Assembly (NCBI RefSeq): GCF_000716545.1
Contig: NZ_JNWZ01000020.1
Coordinates: 1-64,000 of the forward strand
Source of the DNA: Kitasatospora phosalacinea
GTDB taxonomy: Bacteria; Actinomycetota; Actinomycetes; Streptomycetales; Streptomycetaceae
DNA length: 64,000 nt
Reading direction: 5' to 3'
The position numbers were made by a program, and so were the translations under genes. The notes beneath the pieces are model-generated. The model saw only the letters and a program-made list of their open reading frames with translations. It searched no databases and had not been told where the DNA came from. Below are positions 16,484 to 25,326 of the stretch, piece by piece (position 1 is the first letter of the stretch; every line of letters starts with the position of its first letter).

Positions 16484-18886
16484 GTGCCGTCCGCACCGCG
16501 CCCGCCGGTCCCGTTCTCCCAGTACGTCATCAAGGTCCACGGCCGCTGTGACCTGGCCTGCGACCACTGCTACGTCTACGAGCACGCGGACACCAGCTGG
16601 CGCGGCAAGGCGCGGGTGGTCGACGAGGCGGTGCTCGCCCGCACCGCCGAGCGGATCGCCGAGCACGTCCGCACCCACCGGCTGACCGCCGTCCACGCCG
16701 TCCTGCACGGCGGCGAACCCCTGCTGGCGGGCCCCGCCAGACTCGGCCGGGCGGCCGAGCTGCTGCGCGCCGCACTGCCCCCCGGGTGCGCCCTCGACCT
16801 ACGCATCCACACCAACGGGGTGCGGCTGAGCACCCGCCACCTCGACCTGTTCGCCGAGCACGGCATCAAGGTCGGCATCTCGCTGGACGGCGACCGGGCG
16901 GCCAACGACCGGCACCGCCGCTTCGCCGACGGCCGCAGCAGCCACGCCAGGGTGATCGCCGCCGTCGGCCTGCTGCGCCGCCCCGAGTACCGGCACCTGT
17001 ACGCCGGGCTGCTGTGCACCATCGACGTGGAGAACGACCCCGTCGCCGTGCTGGACGCGCTGGTCGAGCTGGAGCCGCCCCGGGTGGACTTCCTGCTCCC
17101 GCACGCCACCTGGGACGAGCCGCCCAAGCGCCCCGACGGGCTCGGCGCCACGCCGTACGCGGACTGGCTGCTGGCGGTCTACCGGCGCTGGGAGGAGCTC
17201 GGCCGCCCCGTCCCGGTCCGCACCTTCGACTCGATCCACCGCACCCTGCGCGGGCGCTCCAGCCTGACCGAGTCGCTCGGGCTGGACCCGGCCGACCTGG
17301 TGGTGGTGGAGACCGACGGCTCCTTCGAGCAGGCCGACAGCCTGAAGACCGCCTACGACGGCGCGCCCGAGACCGGGTTCACGGTGTTCGAGCACAGCCT
17401 CGACCAGGTCGCCGCGCACCCCGGCATGGTGGAGCGGCAGTCCGGGCTGGCCGGGCTGGCCGAGCGGTGCCGGGCCTGCCCGGTGGTGCGCTCCTGCGGC
17501 GGCGGCCTCTACGCGCACCGCTACCGGGGCGACGGCTCCGGCTTCCGCAACCCCTCCGTCTTCTGCGGGGACCTCTTGAAACTGATCACCACCATCCGGG
17601 ACCGGACGGCGCCCGTCACCACCGTCCCGGCCCAGGACACGCCCGGGGCCGGGCTGACCGACGGCCAGCTCGACGAACTGGCGGCGGGCTACGGCGGGGC
17701 CGACACCGTCCGGGCCCTGGCCGCGGCCCAACTCGGGCTCACCCGGCGGCTGGTGGCCGCGATCGGGAGCGCCTCCCCGGCCTGGGGCCTGGTCACCTCG
17801 CTGGACGCCGCCGACGGCGCCGCGCTGTCCGCCGTGCTGACCCACCCGTACGTGCGGGCCTGGGCGGTGCGCTGCCTGGGCGGCGGGACGGGCGGGTCGG
17901 ACCTCGGCGGGATGGCCGAGCTGGCGGCCGCCGCCGCGCTGCGGGCCCGCCGCTCCTTCGAACTGGCGCTGCCGGTCCGCTCCGGGGCCGTGCACCTGCC
18001 CACGCTGGGGCGGGTGCTGGTCGGCGGCGCGGGCGAGGCGCTGCTCACCGGCGGCCCGGACGGCTTCGAGGTCGGCGGCGTCCGGATCGGCTGGGACACC
18101 CCCGGCGACGCGCGCTGGCAGCCGGTGCGGCGGGTCGCCCTCGCCGACGGCTGGACGGCCGCGCTGGAGGACACCGACCCGCAGCGCGACAGCCACCAGT
18201 GGCCGGTCGCCGAACGGCTGGACGACGCCGAACTGCACGCCTGGACGGGCGCGTTGCGGGACGCCTGGGAGCTGATCCGCGGCGACCTGCCCGGCTACGC
18301 CCCGGGCATCCGGGCCGGCCTGTCCACCCTCACCCCGCTGCGGCCCGGCCCGTCCGGACGGGACGTCTCGGCCGCCGCCCGGCAGGCGTTCGGCGCCGTC
18401 GGCATCGCCCGCCCGGCCGCCGCGCCGACCCTCGCGCTGCTGGTCGCCCACGAGTTCCAGCACGTCAAGCTGGGCGCGGTGCTCGACTTCCACGACCTGT
18501 ACGACCGGACCGACGAGCGGCTGTTCCACGCCCCCTGGCGACCCGACCCGCGCCCGCTGGAGGGGCTGCTGCAGGGCACGTACGCGCACCTCGCGGTGAC
18601 CGAGTACTGGGCCGCCCGGGTGCGGACGCTGGGCGGCACCCCGGACGGCGACAACGCCCGCTTCCAGCTGGCCAGTTGGCGCTCGCACACGGTCGGGGCG
18701 ATCGAAGGGCTGGCCTCCTCCGGGGCGCTCACCCCGCTCGGCGCGCGGTTCACCGAGGGCATGCGGGCGGCCGTCGAACCCTGGCTGTCGGTGCCGGTCG
18801 GGGCCGAGGCCGAGGCCGCCGCCCGGGCGGCGGCCTCGGAGAACCTGGCCCGGTGGCGGGCGCGGGTGGCCGCCGGATCCGGCTGA
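16484..18886 (+). CDS. fxsB: FxsB: radical SAM/SPASM cyclophane maturase fused to an HExxH peptide hydroxylase-like domain
   Basis: Predicted 800-residue RiPP-modifying enzyme. Residues about 10-370 are radical SAM/SPASM: C22-x3-C26-x2-C29 (CDLACDHC) binds the SAM cluster, LHGGEPLL is the second strand motif, and the SPASM cysteines include C329, C332, C338 and C361 (CRACPVVRSCGGG, FCGD). It should cross-link the Phe-x-Ser segment of FxsA. The C-terminal part contains H656EFQH660 in LLVAHEFQHVKLGAVLDFHD; in this family the fused HExxH domain is an alpha-ketoglutarate-dependent peptide beta-hydroxylase. The GTG start lacks a clear Shine-Dalgarno sequence, so its translation may depend on coupling to fxsA or on an undetected signal. 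Confidence 0.94.
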   Translation: MPSAPRPPVPFSQYVIKVHGRCDLACDHCYVYEHADTSWRGKARVVDEAVLARTAERIAEHVRTHRLTAVHAVLHGGEPLLAGPARLGRAAELLRAALPPGCALDLRIHTNGVRLSTRHLDLFAEHGIKVGISLDGDRAANDRHRRFADGRSSHARVIAAVGLLRRPEYRHLYAGLLCTIDVENDPVAVLDALVELEPPRVDFLLPHATWDEPPKRPDGLGATPYADWLLAVYRRWEELGRPVPVRTFDSIHRTLRGRSSLTESLGLDPADLVVVETDGSFEQADSLKTAYDGAPETGFTVFEHSLDQVAAHPGMVERQSGLAGLAERCRACPVVRSCGGGLYAHRYRGDGSGFRNPSVFCGDLLKLITTIRDRTAPVTTVPAQDTPGAGLTDGQLDELAAGYGGADTVRALAAAQLGLTRRLVAAIGSASPAWGLVTSLDAADGAALSAVLTHPYVRAWAVRCLGGGTGGSDLGGMAELAAAAALRARRSFELALPVRSGAVHLPTLGRVLVGGAGEALLTGGPDGFEVGGVRIGWDTPGDARWQPVRRVALADGWTAALEDTDPQRDSHQWPVAERLDDAELHAWTGALRDAWELIRGDLPGYAPGIRAGLSTLTPLRPGPSGRDVSAAARQAFGAVGIARPAAAPTLALLVAHEFQHVKLGAVLDFHDLYDRTDERLFHAPWRPDPRPLEGLLQGTYAHLAVTEYWAARVRTLGGTPDGDNARFQLASWRSHTVGAIEGLASSGALTPLGARFTEGMRAAVEPWLSVPVGAEAEAAARAAASENLARWRARVAAGSG

Positions 18887-19020
18887 CGGGGCGTGCGGCC
18901 GGTACCGCCCGGCCCCGGCCGGTGGCCGTCCGCCGAACGGTTGACGGCGGGTGCGGGCTCCGGCCCGGCAGGGGGCTATCGTGGGCGCGTCGACCGGCGG
19001 CCGTGGCGCGGGAGGGCCTG

Positions 19021-19812
19021 TTGTACTCCGTGGCGGAACTCGTGGACGACCTCCGCGCGCTCGGCGTCCGGGAGGGCGGGACGCTGCTGGTGCAGGCGTC
19101 GCTCCGGTCGGTCGGGCCGGTGGCGGGCCGCTCCGCCGGGATCGTCGCCGCGCTGCGGGAGGCGCTGGGCCGGGAGGGCACGCTGGTGGCGTACACGGCG
19201 ACGCCGGAGAACTCCGAGACCTCCCTGCTGTACCGGCGGGCGGTGGCGGGGCTCGACGCGGCGGGCGTCCGGGCGCACCGGGCGCGGATGGCGCCGTTCG
19301 ACCGCGACCGCACCCCGGCCTCGCCGACCATGGGGCGGCTGTCCGAGGAGATCCGCACCACCGAGGGGGCCCTGCGCAGCGGCCACCCGCAGACCTCGTT
19401 CGCCGCCCTCGGGCCGCTCGCCGGGTGGCTGACGGAGCGCCACGACCTCGACTGCCACCTGGGCGAGCGCTCACCGGTGCAGCGCCTGCTGGAGGCGGAC
19501 GCCCGGGTGCTGCTGGTGGACGTCCCGTGGTCGTGCTGCACGGTGTTCCACCTCGCCGAGTACGGACGGCCCGATCCGCCCGCGCAGCGCTACGGCTGCG
19601 TGGTCGCCGACGGGGCGGGGGCCAGGCGGTGGGTGCGGTTCACCGCGCCCGGCGTCACCACCGAGCACTTCGAGGCGGCCGCCGGGGAGTTCCTCGACGC
19701 CTGCCGCGACGAGATCGGGGCCGGGCACTTCGGCAAGGCCCCCAGCTTCCTGTTCCCGGTCCGAGCGGCGGTCGGGTCGGTCTCGAAGTGGCTTGCCGCA
19801 CAAGGAAGTTGA
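19021..19812 (+). CDS. AAC(3) family aminoglycoside N-acetyltransferase-like protein
   Basis: Predicted 263-residue member of the AAC(3)/YokD fold, which transfers acetyl from acetyl-CoA to an amine. Supporting motifs are DDLRALGVREGGTLLVQASLRSVGPVAG near the start, TLVAYTATPENS, HPQTSFAALGP (the conserved HP-S-A segment) and VPWSCCTVFHLAEYG. The TTG start has GGGAGG 5 nt upstream; a GTG at 19030 is the alternative. It sits between fxsB and fxsC on the same strand. In this position it could acetylate a RiPP-pathway product or act as self-protection; aminoglycoside resistance is not implied by the fold alone. Confidence 0.87.
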   Translation: MYSVAELVDDLRALGVREGGTLLVQASLRSVGPVAGRSAGIVAALREALGREGTLVAYTATPENSETSLLYRRAVAGLDAAGVRAHRARMAPFDRDRTPASPTMGRLSEEIRTTEGALRSGHPQTSFAALGPLAGWLTERHDLDCHLGERSPVQRLLEADARVLLVDVPWSCCTVFHLAEYGRPDPPAQRYGCVVADGAGARRWVRFTAPGVTTEHFEAAAGEFLDACRDEIGAGHFGKAPSFLFPVRAAVGSVSKWLAAQGS

Positions 19813-19859
19813 TCACCCCGGCGAGGTAGGCCCTATTCCATTGGGGCCGCCGGTCTTCC

Positions 19860-19865
19860 TACACT
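19860..19865 (+). promoter_or_regulatory. Possible -10 box upstream of fxsC
   Basis: TACACT fits the TANNNT consensus and lies 48 nt upstream of the fxsC GTG, in the 101-nt gap after the AAC(3) gene. No good -35 at the right spacing was found, so fxsC may equally be read through from fxsA. Confidence 0.3.
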
Positions 19866-19913
19866 GAGATCCTTTCGGGGGGACGGCGTCAGGCGGGCTC
19901 GGGGGAGGCGCGG

Positions 19914-21164
19914 GTGAGCAGTGGGGCGGGACAGGGGAAGGACACGCCCAGGCCGTACTTCTTCCTCAGCTACGCGCACACGCCCCGGGTCAACTCGCGG
20001 GGGGCGGCCGACCCCAACCTGTGGGTGGCGAAGCTGTACCAGGACCTGTGCGAGGCGATCCTGCAGATCACCGACGTGCCGCCGGGCCACCCGGTCGGGT
20101 TCATGGACCGCTCGATGCACCAGGGCCAGAAGTGGGCCGAGCGGCTGTCCCGGGAGCTGGCCACCTGCCGGGTGTTCGTGCCGCTGTACTCGCCGCGCTA
20201 CTTCAAGTCCGAGGCGTGCGGCAAGGAGTGGCACCTGTTCAGCCGCCGCTCGGTCTACCAGCGCAGGCCCACCGCGGAGCGGATGACCGGCATCGTGCCG
20301 GCCCTGTGGGTGGCGATGGACCACTACCAGCTGCCCCGGGTCGCCGGTGAACTCCAGTTCAACCACGACAGCTTCGGCCCCGAGTACGCCACCGAGGGCC
20401 TGTACGCGCTGATGAAGATCGCCGCGTTCAGCTCGGAGTACCACGCGGCGGTGCTGCGGCTGGCCCGGCGGATCGTCGAGGTCGCCAACCAGACGGTGAT
20501 CCCGATCGGCCAGGTGCTGGACTTCGAGTCCCAGCCGTCCGCCTTCGACCAGCCGGACGCCGCCGACCAGGTGCGGATCGCGGTGTTCTCCTACCGGGAG
20601 CGCGAACTGCCGCCCCACCGCAGCGCGGTCTGGTACGGCGAGCAGCGCACCGACTGGCAGCCGTACCGGCCCGACTCCACCCGCCCGCTCTCCCAGGACG
20701 CCGCCGACATCGCCCGCAGCATGGGCTTCCAGCCCACGGTGAACGAGTTCGAGGACGAGTCGGAGCACCTGGCGGGCGGCGAGCGGCCCGGCGAGCCCTG
20801 CGTGCTGCTGGTCGACCGGTGGGCGTTCCTGGACGGGCGGCGGGCCGAGGCGGTGCGCCGGCTGGACCGGCGCAACCTCGGCTCGGTGGCCGTCATCGAA
20901 CCCTGGAACCGCGACGACCAGCAGAGCCGCGACCACGAACGGATGCTCGACGAACTCGGCGACAGCGTGCTGGCCGTCAGCCGCGGCGCCCGGCAGCGGC
21001 CCAGCCTGCGCGAGGAGGGCACGGGCGGCGCCCCCGGCAGCATCGAGGAGTTCCGCGGCGAGATGGAGCGCGCCGTGATGCGCGCCTGCACCGCCCACGA
21101 GCAGCACCACCGGAACCGCCCCGAGGACGGACCGGCCGACCGCAGACCCAGCATCGGACCCTGA
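19914..21164 (+). CDS. fxsC: FxsC: TIR-like protein of the FxSxx-COOH system
   Basis: Predicted 416-residue cytosolic protein. The N-terminal half (about 12-200) is TIR-like: PYFFLSYAHTPRVN, GFMDRSMHQGQKWAERLSRELATCRVFVPLYSPRYFKSEACGKEW. The second half contains the conserved FxsC C-terminal region (ADQVRIAVFSYRERELPPHRSAVWYG...WQPYRP) and a final stretch that ends disordered. TIR folds either hydrolyse NAD+ or act as signalling adaptors; I cannot identify the NADase glutamate with certainty. The GTG start has GGAGG 5 nt upstream. It is 109 nt upstream of fxsT, probably one transcript. Confidence 0.9.
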   Translation: MSSGAGQGKDTPRPYFFLSYAHTPRVNSRGAADPNLWVAKLYQDLCEAILQITDVPPGHPVGFMDRSMHQGQKWAERLSRELATCRVFVPLYSPRYFKSEACGKEWHLFSRRSVYQRRPTAERMTGIVPALWVAMDHYQLPRVAGELQFNHDSFGPEYATEGLYALMKIAAFSSEYHAAVLRLARRIVEVANQTVIPIGQVLDFESQPSAFDQPDAADQVRIAVFSYRERELPPHRSAVWYGEQRTDWQPYRPDSTRPLSQDAADIARSMGFQPTVNEFEDESEHLAGGERPGEPCVLLVDRWAFLDGRRAEAVRRLDRRNLGSVAVIEPWNRDDQQSRDHERMLDELGDSVLAVSRGARQRPSLREEGTGGAPGSIEEFRGEMERAVMRACTAHEQHHRNRPEDGPADRRPSIGP

Positions 21165-21273
21165 GCCGGGCCCGGGACGGCACCACGAGGACACCGGGCG
21201 GTCGGGACTCCGGCCGGTGAGCACGGCGTGCGCACCACGACGGGCACACCAAGGGCCCGGGGGAGGGAACGTC

Positions 21274-24200
21274 ATGACCGAGAGGCCGACGAAGGGCCCG
21301 CAGATCCAGGGCCGCCGCCGCGACGCCACCATCGAGAACCGGCACGGCCGGATCGTCACCTTCTACTCGTACAAGGGCGGCACCGGCCGCACCATGGCGC
21401 TGGCCAACACCGCCTGGATCCTGGCCGCCAACGGCTACCGGGTGCTGGTCGTCGACTGGGACCTGGAGGCGCCCGGCCTGGCCCAGTTCTTCCGGCCGTT
21501 CCTCAACCCCGAGGTGGTCGCCGCCACCACCGGCATCATGGACCTGTTCGGCGACTACCTCGAAGAGGCCCGCCGCCCGATCGACCGGGACCCGGAGTGG
21601 ATCGAGGACTTCGCCCGGATCCACCCGCACGCCCTCTCGCTGGCCTGGCCGCACTTCCCCGGCGGCGGCCGGATCGACCTCGTCCCCGCCGGGCAGCAGA
21701 ACCGCGACTACTCGGTGGCCCGGATCGACTGGGACCTGCTGTACGAGCGCCACGAGGGCCGCCGGTTCATCCAGTCGCTGCGCGCCGACATGAAGCGCCG
21801 CTACGACTACGTGCTGATCGACAGCCGCACCGGCCTCACCGACACCGCCGACATCTGCACCGTCGAGATGCCCGACGACCTGGTGGTCTGCTTCACCCTC
21901 AGCGACCAGTCCATCGACGGCGCCTCCCGGATCGCCCGGGTGATCGAGGACCGCTACGGCGACCGGGACATCCGGATCCTGCCCGTCCCGATGCGCATCG
22001 ACGAGGGCGAGAAGGAGAAGGCCGACGCCGGCCGGGCGCTGGCCCGGATCAAGTTCGCCGGCCTGCCCGCCGGCTTCGGCGAGAGCGACCTGGCCCGCTA
22101 CTGGGCCGGCGTGGAGATCCCCTACCGGCCGTTCTACGCGTACGAGGAGATCCTCGCCCCGTTCGGCGACCAGCCCGGGCTGCCCGGCTCGATGCTCGCC
22201 GCCAACGAGCGGCTCACCCGGGAGATCACCCAGGGCCGGGTCGGCGGGCTGCCGCCGATGTCCGAGGACCTGCGGCTGCGCCACCTCGACGGCTTCGCCC
22301 GCCGCCGCCCCACCGCCCCCGCCGACCTGTACCTCAGCTACGTGCCCGAGGACCGGGCCTGGGCGGACTGGATCTCCGCGCTGCTCGCCGACGCCGGCTA
22401 CCGGGTCGTCCCGCGCGACGTCGGCGCCGGGGCCAACCCGCGCGAGGCCACCGGGCGCGGCATCGACTCCGCGTACCGCACCGTCGCCCTGCTGTCCGCC
22501 GCCTACCTGCAGTCCCCGCAGGCCCAGGCGCTGTGGGACCGCACCGTGCTCGCCGACCCGGCCGGCGCCCGCCGCCAGCTGATCCCGGTCCGGGTCTCCG
22601 ACGTCCGCCTCAACGCGCCCTACAACAACCGCAACCCGGTCGACCTGATCGGCCGCGACGAGCCCTCCGCCGCCATCGCGCTGCTGCGCGCGCTCGGCCG
22701 CACCGAGACCGAACTGCCCGAGCGCAGCCCCGGCGCGCCGCGCTTCCCCGGCACCAAACCCACCTACTGGGAGGTGCCGCAGCGCAACCACTCCTTCACC
22801 GGCCGGGTCAAGGTCCTCGACGACCTGCGGGCCCAACTGGCCGGGGGCACCACGGCGGTGCTGCCCCCGCCGCAGACCCTGTACGGCCTCGGCGGCGTCG
22901 GCAAGACCCAGGTCGCGCTGGAGTACGCGCACCGCTACATGTCGCACTACGACCTGGTGTGGTGGATCGACGCCGAGCAGAGCGAGAACGTCGTGGTCGA
23001 CCTCGCCGACCTCGCCGGACGCCTCGGGCTGCGGGTCGGCGACAACGTCAGCGAGGCCGCGCAGGCCGCCCGCGACGCGCTCCGGCAGGGCATCCCGACC
23101 TCCAACTGGCTGCTGATCTTCGACAACGCGGACGAGCCCGGCGAGATCCGCCGCTTCTTCCCCGACGGCCCCGGCCACATCCTGGTCACCTCCCGCAACC
23201 AGGGCTGGTCCGGGCAGGCCGGCGTGCTCAACGTCGACGTGTTCGACCGCACCGAGTCGATCGACCACCTCACCCGCCGGGTCCGCGGCCTGGCCCGCGC
23301 CGACGCCGACCGGGTCGCCGACGCCGTCGGCGACCTGCCGCTCGCCGTCGAGGTCGCCGCCGCCTGGCTGGAGACCACCCGCACCCCCGTCGAGACCTAC
23401 GTCAGCCAGCTCAGGGCCGAGGCCACCAAGGTCCTCGCGGCCGGCGAGACCCCCGTCGACTACCCCACCCCCGTCGGGCTCACCTGGAACGTCTCCATCA
23501 CCAGGCTGCGCGAGCAGTCGCCCGCCGCGGTGCGGCTGCTGGAGCTGTGCGCGTTCTTCGCGCCCGAGCCGATCTCGCTGCGGCAGTTCTTCTTCTCCGA
23601 GCAGATGCGCCTCGCCCTCGCCCCCTACGACGAGGAACTCACCGACACCTTCCTGCTCGGCAAGGTGCTGCGCGCGGTCAGCCGCTACGCGCTGGCCAAG
23701 ACCGACGCCGGCTCCGACTCCTTCCAGGTCCACCGGCTGGTGCAGGCCGTCGTCCGCAGCGGCATGAGCGAGGCCGAGCGCGCCGCCGCCATGCACCAGG
23801 TGCACCGCATCCTGGTCAACGCCCGGCCGCCCCGCGGCGACACCGACGACCCCGCCAACTGGCCGACCCTGGAGAAGATCTGGCCCCACCTCACCCCCTC
23901 CCGGGCCCAGGACTGCGACGAGCGCGAAGTCCGCGAACTGCTCATCGACCGCGTCCGCTACCTGTGGAAGCGCGTCGACCTCGAACAGGCCCTGCAACTC
24001 GGCCGGCAGCTCGACGCGGCCTGGGAGGTGCGCGCCGAGAACGAGACCGACCCGACCGAACAGCGCCTGTGGCGCCGCCAGATCTACAGCCTCCGCTTCC
24101 AGGTCGCCAACGTGCTGCGCTCCCAGGGCTCCTACAACGACTCGCTCGCCCTCAACCAGCGGACCCTGGTCGGCCAGCGCGAACTCCTCGGCGAGCACCA

Positions 24201-25275
24201 CCCGTACACCCTGATGACCGCCAACTCGATGGCCGCCGACCTGCGCTACCTCAACCGCTTCCAGGAGGCGCTGGCCCTCGACGAGGACACCTACAACCAG
24301 TTCGTCGAACTCTTCGGCGAGGACGACCCGCGCACCCTCTCGGTCGCCAACAACCTCGCCATCGACCACCGCCTGGTCGGCAACAGCACCGCCGCCCGCG
24401 ACCTCGACCAGGACACCGTCGAGCGCCGCTCCGCCGTCCTCGGCCCGCACCACCCCTACACCCTCGGCTCCAAGTCCGCGCTGGCCCGCGACCTGCGCGA
24501 GATGGGCGACTACAAGGGGTCCGTGGAACTCCTGCGGGAGGTCACCGAGGCGTTCGGCGGCATCGCCGCCTCCGACCTGCCCGAGGACCTCCGCAACGCC
24601 AAGTCGCTCGCCGTCTCGCTGCGCCGGGCCGGCCAGTACACCGAGGCCCGCGAACTCACCGAACGCACCTACGAGCGCTACGTCGCCCAGTACGGGCCCG
24701 ACTTCATCGACTCGCTGGCCTGCCGGCTCAACCTCGCCGCCGACTTCAGCGCCGCCGGCGACAAGGAGACCGCCCGCGACATCGCCGCCGACGCCTACGA
24801 GGGCCACCGCCGCCTGCTCGGCGACGACCACCCCTTCACCTTCGCCTGCGAGAACAACCTCGGCATCTACCTGCGCGGCTCCGGCGACCTGCCCGGCGCG
24901 GTCCGGCACGGCCGGGCCGCGGTGGACGGACTCGCCCGCGTCCTCGGCCCCGACCACCCGTTCGTCCTCAACGCCACCACCAACCTCGCCAACGCGCTCG
25001 GCGAAGCGGACGAGCTGGACGAGGCCGAGGAGCTGGCCAGGAACGCGTACGACGGCCTGGTCGCCCGGTACGGCGCCACGCACCCCGACGCGCTGGTCTG
25101 CCAGGCCAACCTCGCCGTCACCGTCCGGGCGGCGGGACGCCGCGGCGAGGCGGAGGGCCTGCGGATGCAGGCCGTCGCCGCGCTCGTCGAGCTCTTCGGC
25201 GAGGACCACCCGTCCGTCGTCGCCGCCCGCAGCTGGCAGCGCACCAACCGGGACCTGGAGCCCCAGCCGCTGTGA
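21274..25275 (+). CDS. fxsT: FxsT: ParA-NTPase/TIR-like/NB-ARC/TPR protein of the FxSxx-COOH system
   Basis: Predicted 1333-residue multidomain protein. In order: a MinD/ParA-type P-loop NTPase (about 25-340) with deviant Walker A K34GGTGRT40; a TIR-like segment from about 350 (ADLYLSYVPEDRAWADWISALLADAGYRVV); an NB-ARC (STAND) ATPase with Walker A GLGGVGKT at 538-545 and LLIFDNAD as Walker B; then, from about 930 to the end, roughly 42-residue TPRs of the kind seen in NLR-like proteins (LGEHHPYTLMTANSMAADLR and repeats). This layout is that of signal-transducing STAND proteins. ATG has GGGAGGG 6 nt upstream. It closes the fxs gene set and a strong terminator follows. Confidence 0.93.
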   Translation: MTERPTKGPQIQGRRRDATIENRHGRIVTFYSYKGGTGRTMALANTAWILAANGYRVLVVDWDLEAPGLAQFFRPFLNPEVVAATTGIMDLFGDYLEEARRPIDRDPEWIEDFARIHPHALSLAWPHFPGGGRIDLVPAGQQNRDYSVARIDWDLLYERHEGRRFIQSLRADMKRRYDYVLIDSRTGLTDTADICTVEMPDDLVVCFTLSDQSIDGASRIARVIEDRYGDRDIRILPVPMRIDEGEKEKADAGRALARIKFAGLPAGFGESDLARYWAGVEIPYRPFYAYEEILAPFGDQPGLPGSMLAANERLTREITQGRVGGLPPMSEDLRLRHLDGFARRRPTAPADLYLSYVPEDRAWADWISALLADAGYRVVPRDVGAGANPREATGRGIDSAYRTVALLSAAYLQSPQAQALWDRTVLADPAGARRQLIPVRVSDVRLNAPYNNRNPVDLIGRDEPSAAIALLRALGRTETELPERSPGAPRFPGTKPTYWEVPQRNHSFTGRVKVLDDLRAQLAGGTTAVLPPPQTLYGLGGVGKTQVALEYAHRYMSHYDLVWWIDAEQSENVVVDLADLAGRLGLRVGDNVSEAAQAARDALRQGIPTSNWLLIFDNADEPGEIRRFFPDGPGHILVTSRNQGWSGQAGVLNVDVFDRTESIDHLTRRVRGLARADADRVADAVGDLPLAVEVAAAWLETTRTPVETYVSQLRAEATKVLAAGETPVDYPTPVGLTWNVSITRLREQSPAAVRLLELCAFFAPEPISLRQFFFSEQMRLALAPYDEELTDTFLLGKVLRAVSRYALAKTDAGSDSFQVHRLVQAVVRSGMSEAERAAAMHQVHRILVNARPPRGDTDDPANWPTLEKIWPHLTPSRAQDCDEREVRELLIDRVRYLWKRVDLEQALQLGRQLDAAWEVRAENETDPTEQRLWRRQIYSLRFQVANVLRSQGSYNDSLALNQRTLVGQRELLGEHHPYTLMTANSMAADLRYLNRFQEALALDEDTYNQFVELFGEDDPRTLSVANNLAIDHRLVGNSTAARDLDQDTVERRSAVLGPHHPYTLGSKSALARDLREMGDYKGSVELLREVTEAFGGIAASDLPEDLRNAKSLAVSLRRAGQYTEARELTERTYERYVAQYGPDFIDSLACRLNLAADFSAAGDKETARDIAADAYEGHRRLLGDDHPFTFACENNLGIYLRGSGDLPGAVRHGRAAVDGLARVLGPDHPFVLNATTNLANALGEADELDEAEELARNAYDGLVARYGATHPDALVCQANLAVTVRAAGRRGEAEGLRMQAVAALVELFGEDHPSVVAARSWQRTNRDLEPQPL

Positions 25276-25279
25276 CGCC

Positions 25280-25316
25280 GCGCGGGGCGGGCGGCGGGTC
25301 GCCGCCCGCCCCGCGC
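25280..25316. terminator. Bidirectional terminator between fxsT and the hydrolase gene
   Basis: GCGCGGGGCGGGCGGCG, a GGT loop, then the perfect 17-nt complement, lying between the convergent stop codons of fxsT and the alpha/beta hydrolase. Confidence 0.8.
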
Positions 25317-25326
25317 CCCGGCCCGG

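Noticed and set aside
20977-25209. 1410-codon open frame on the minus strand opposite fxsC/fxsT
   Set aside because: Composition (Val/Gly/Asp/Gln-rich with no domain) is the usual antisense shadow of a high-GC gene; the plus strand carries clear domains.
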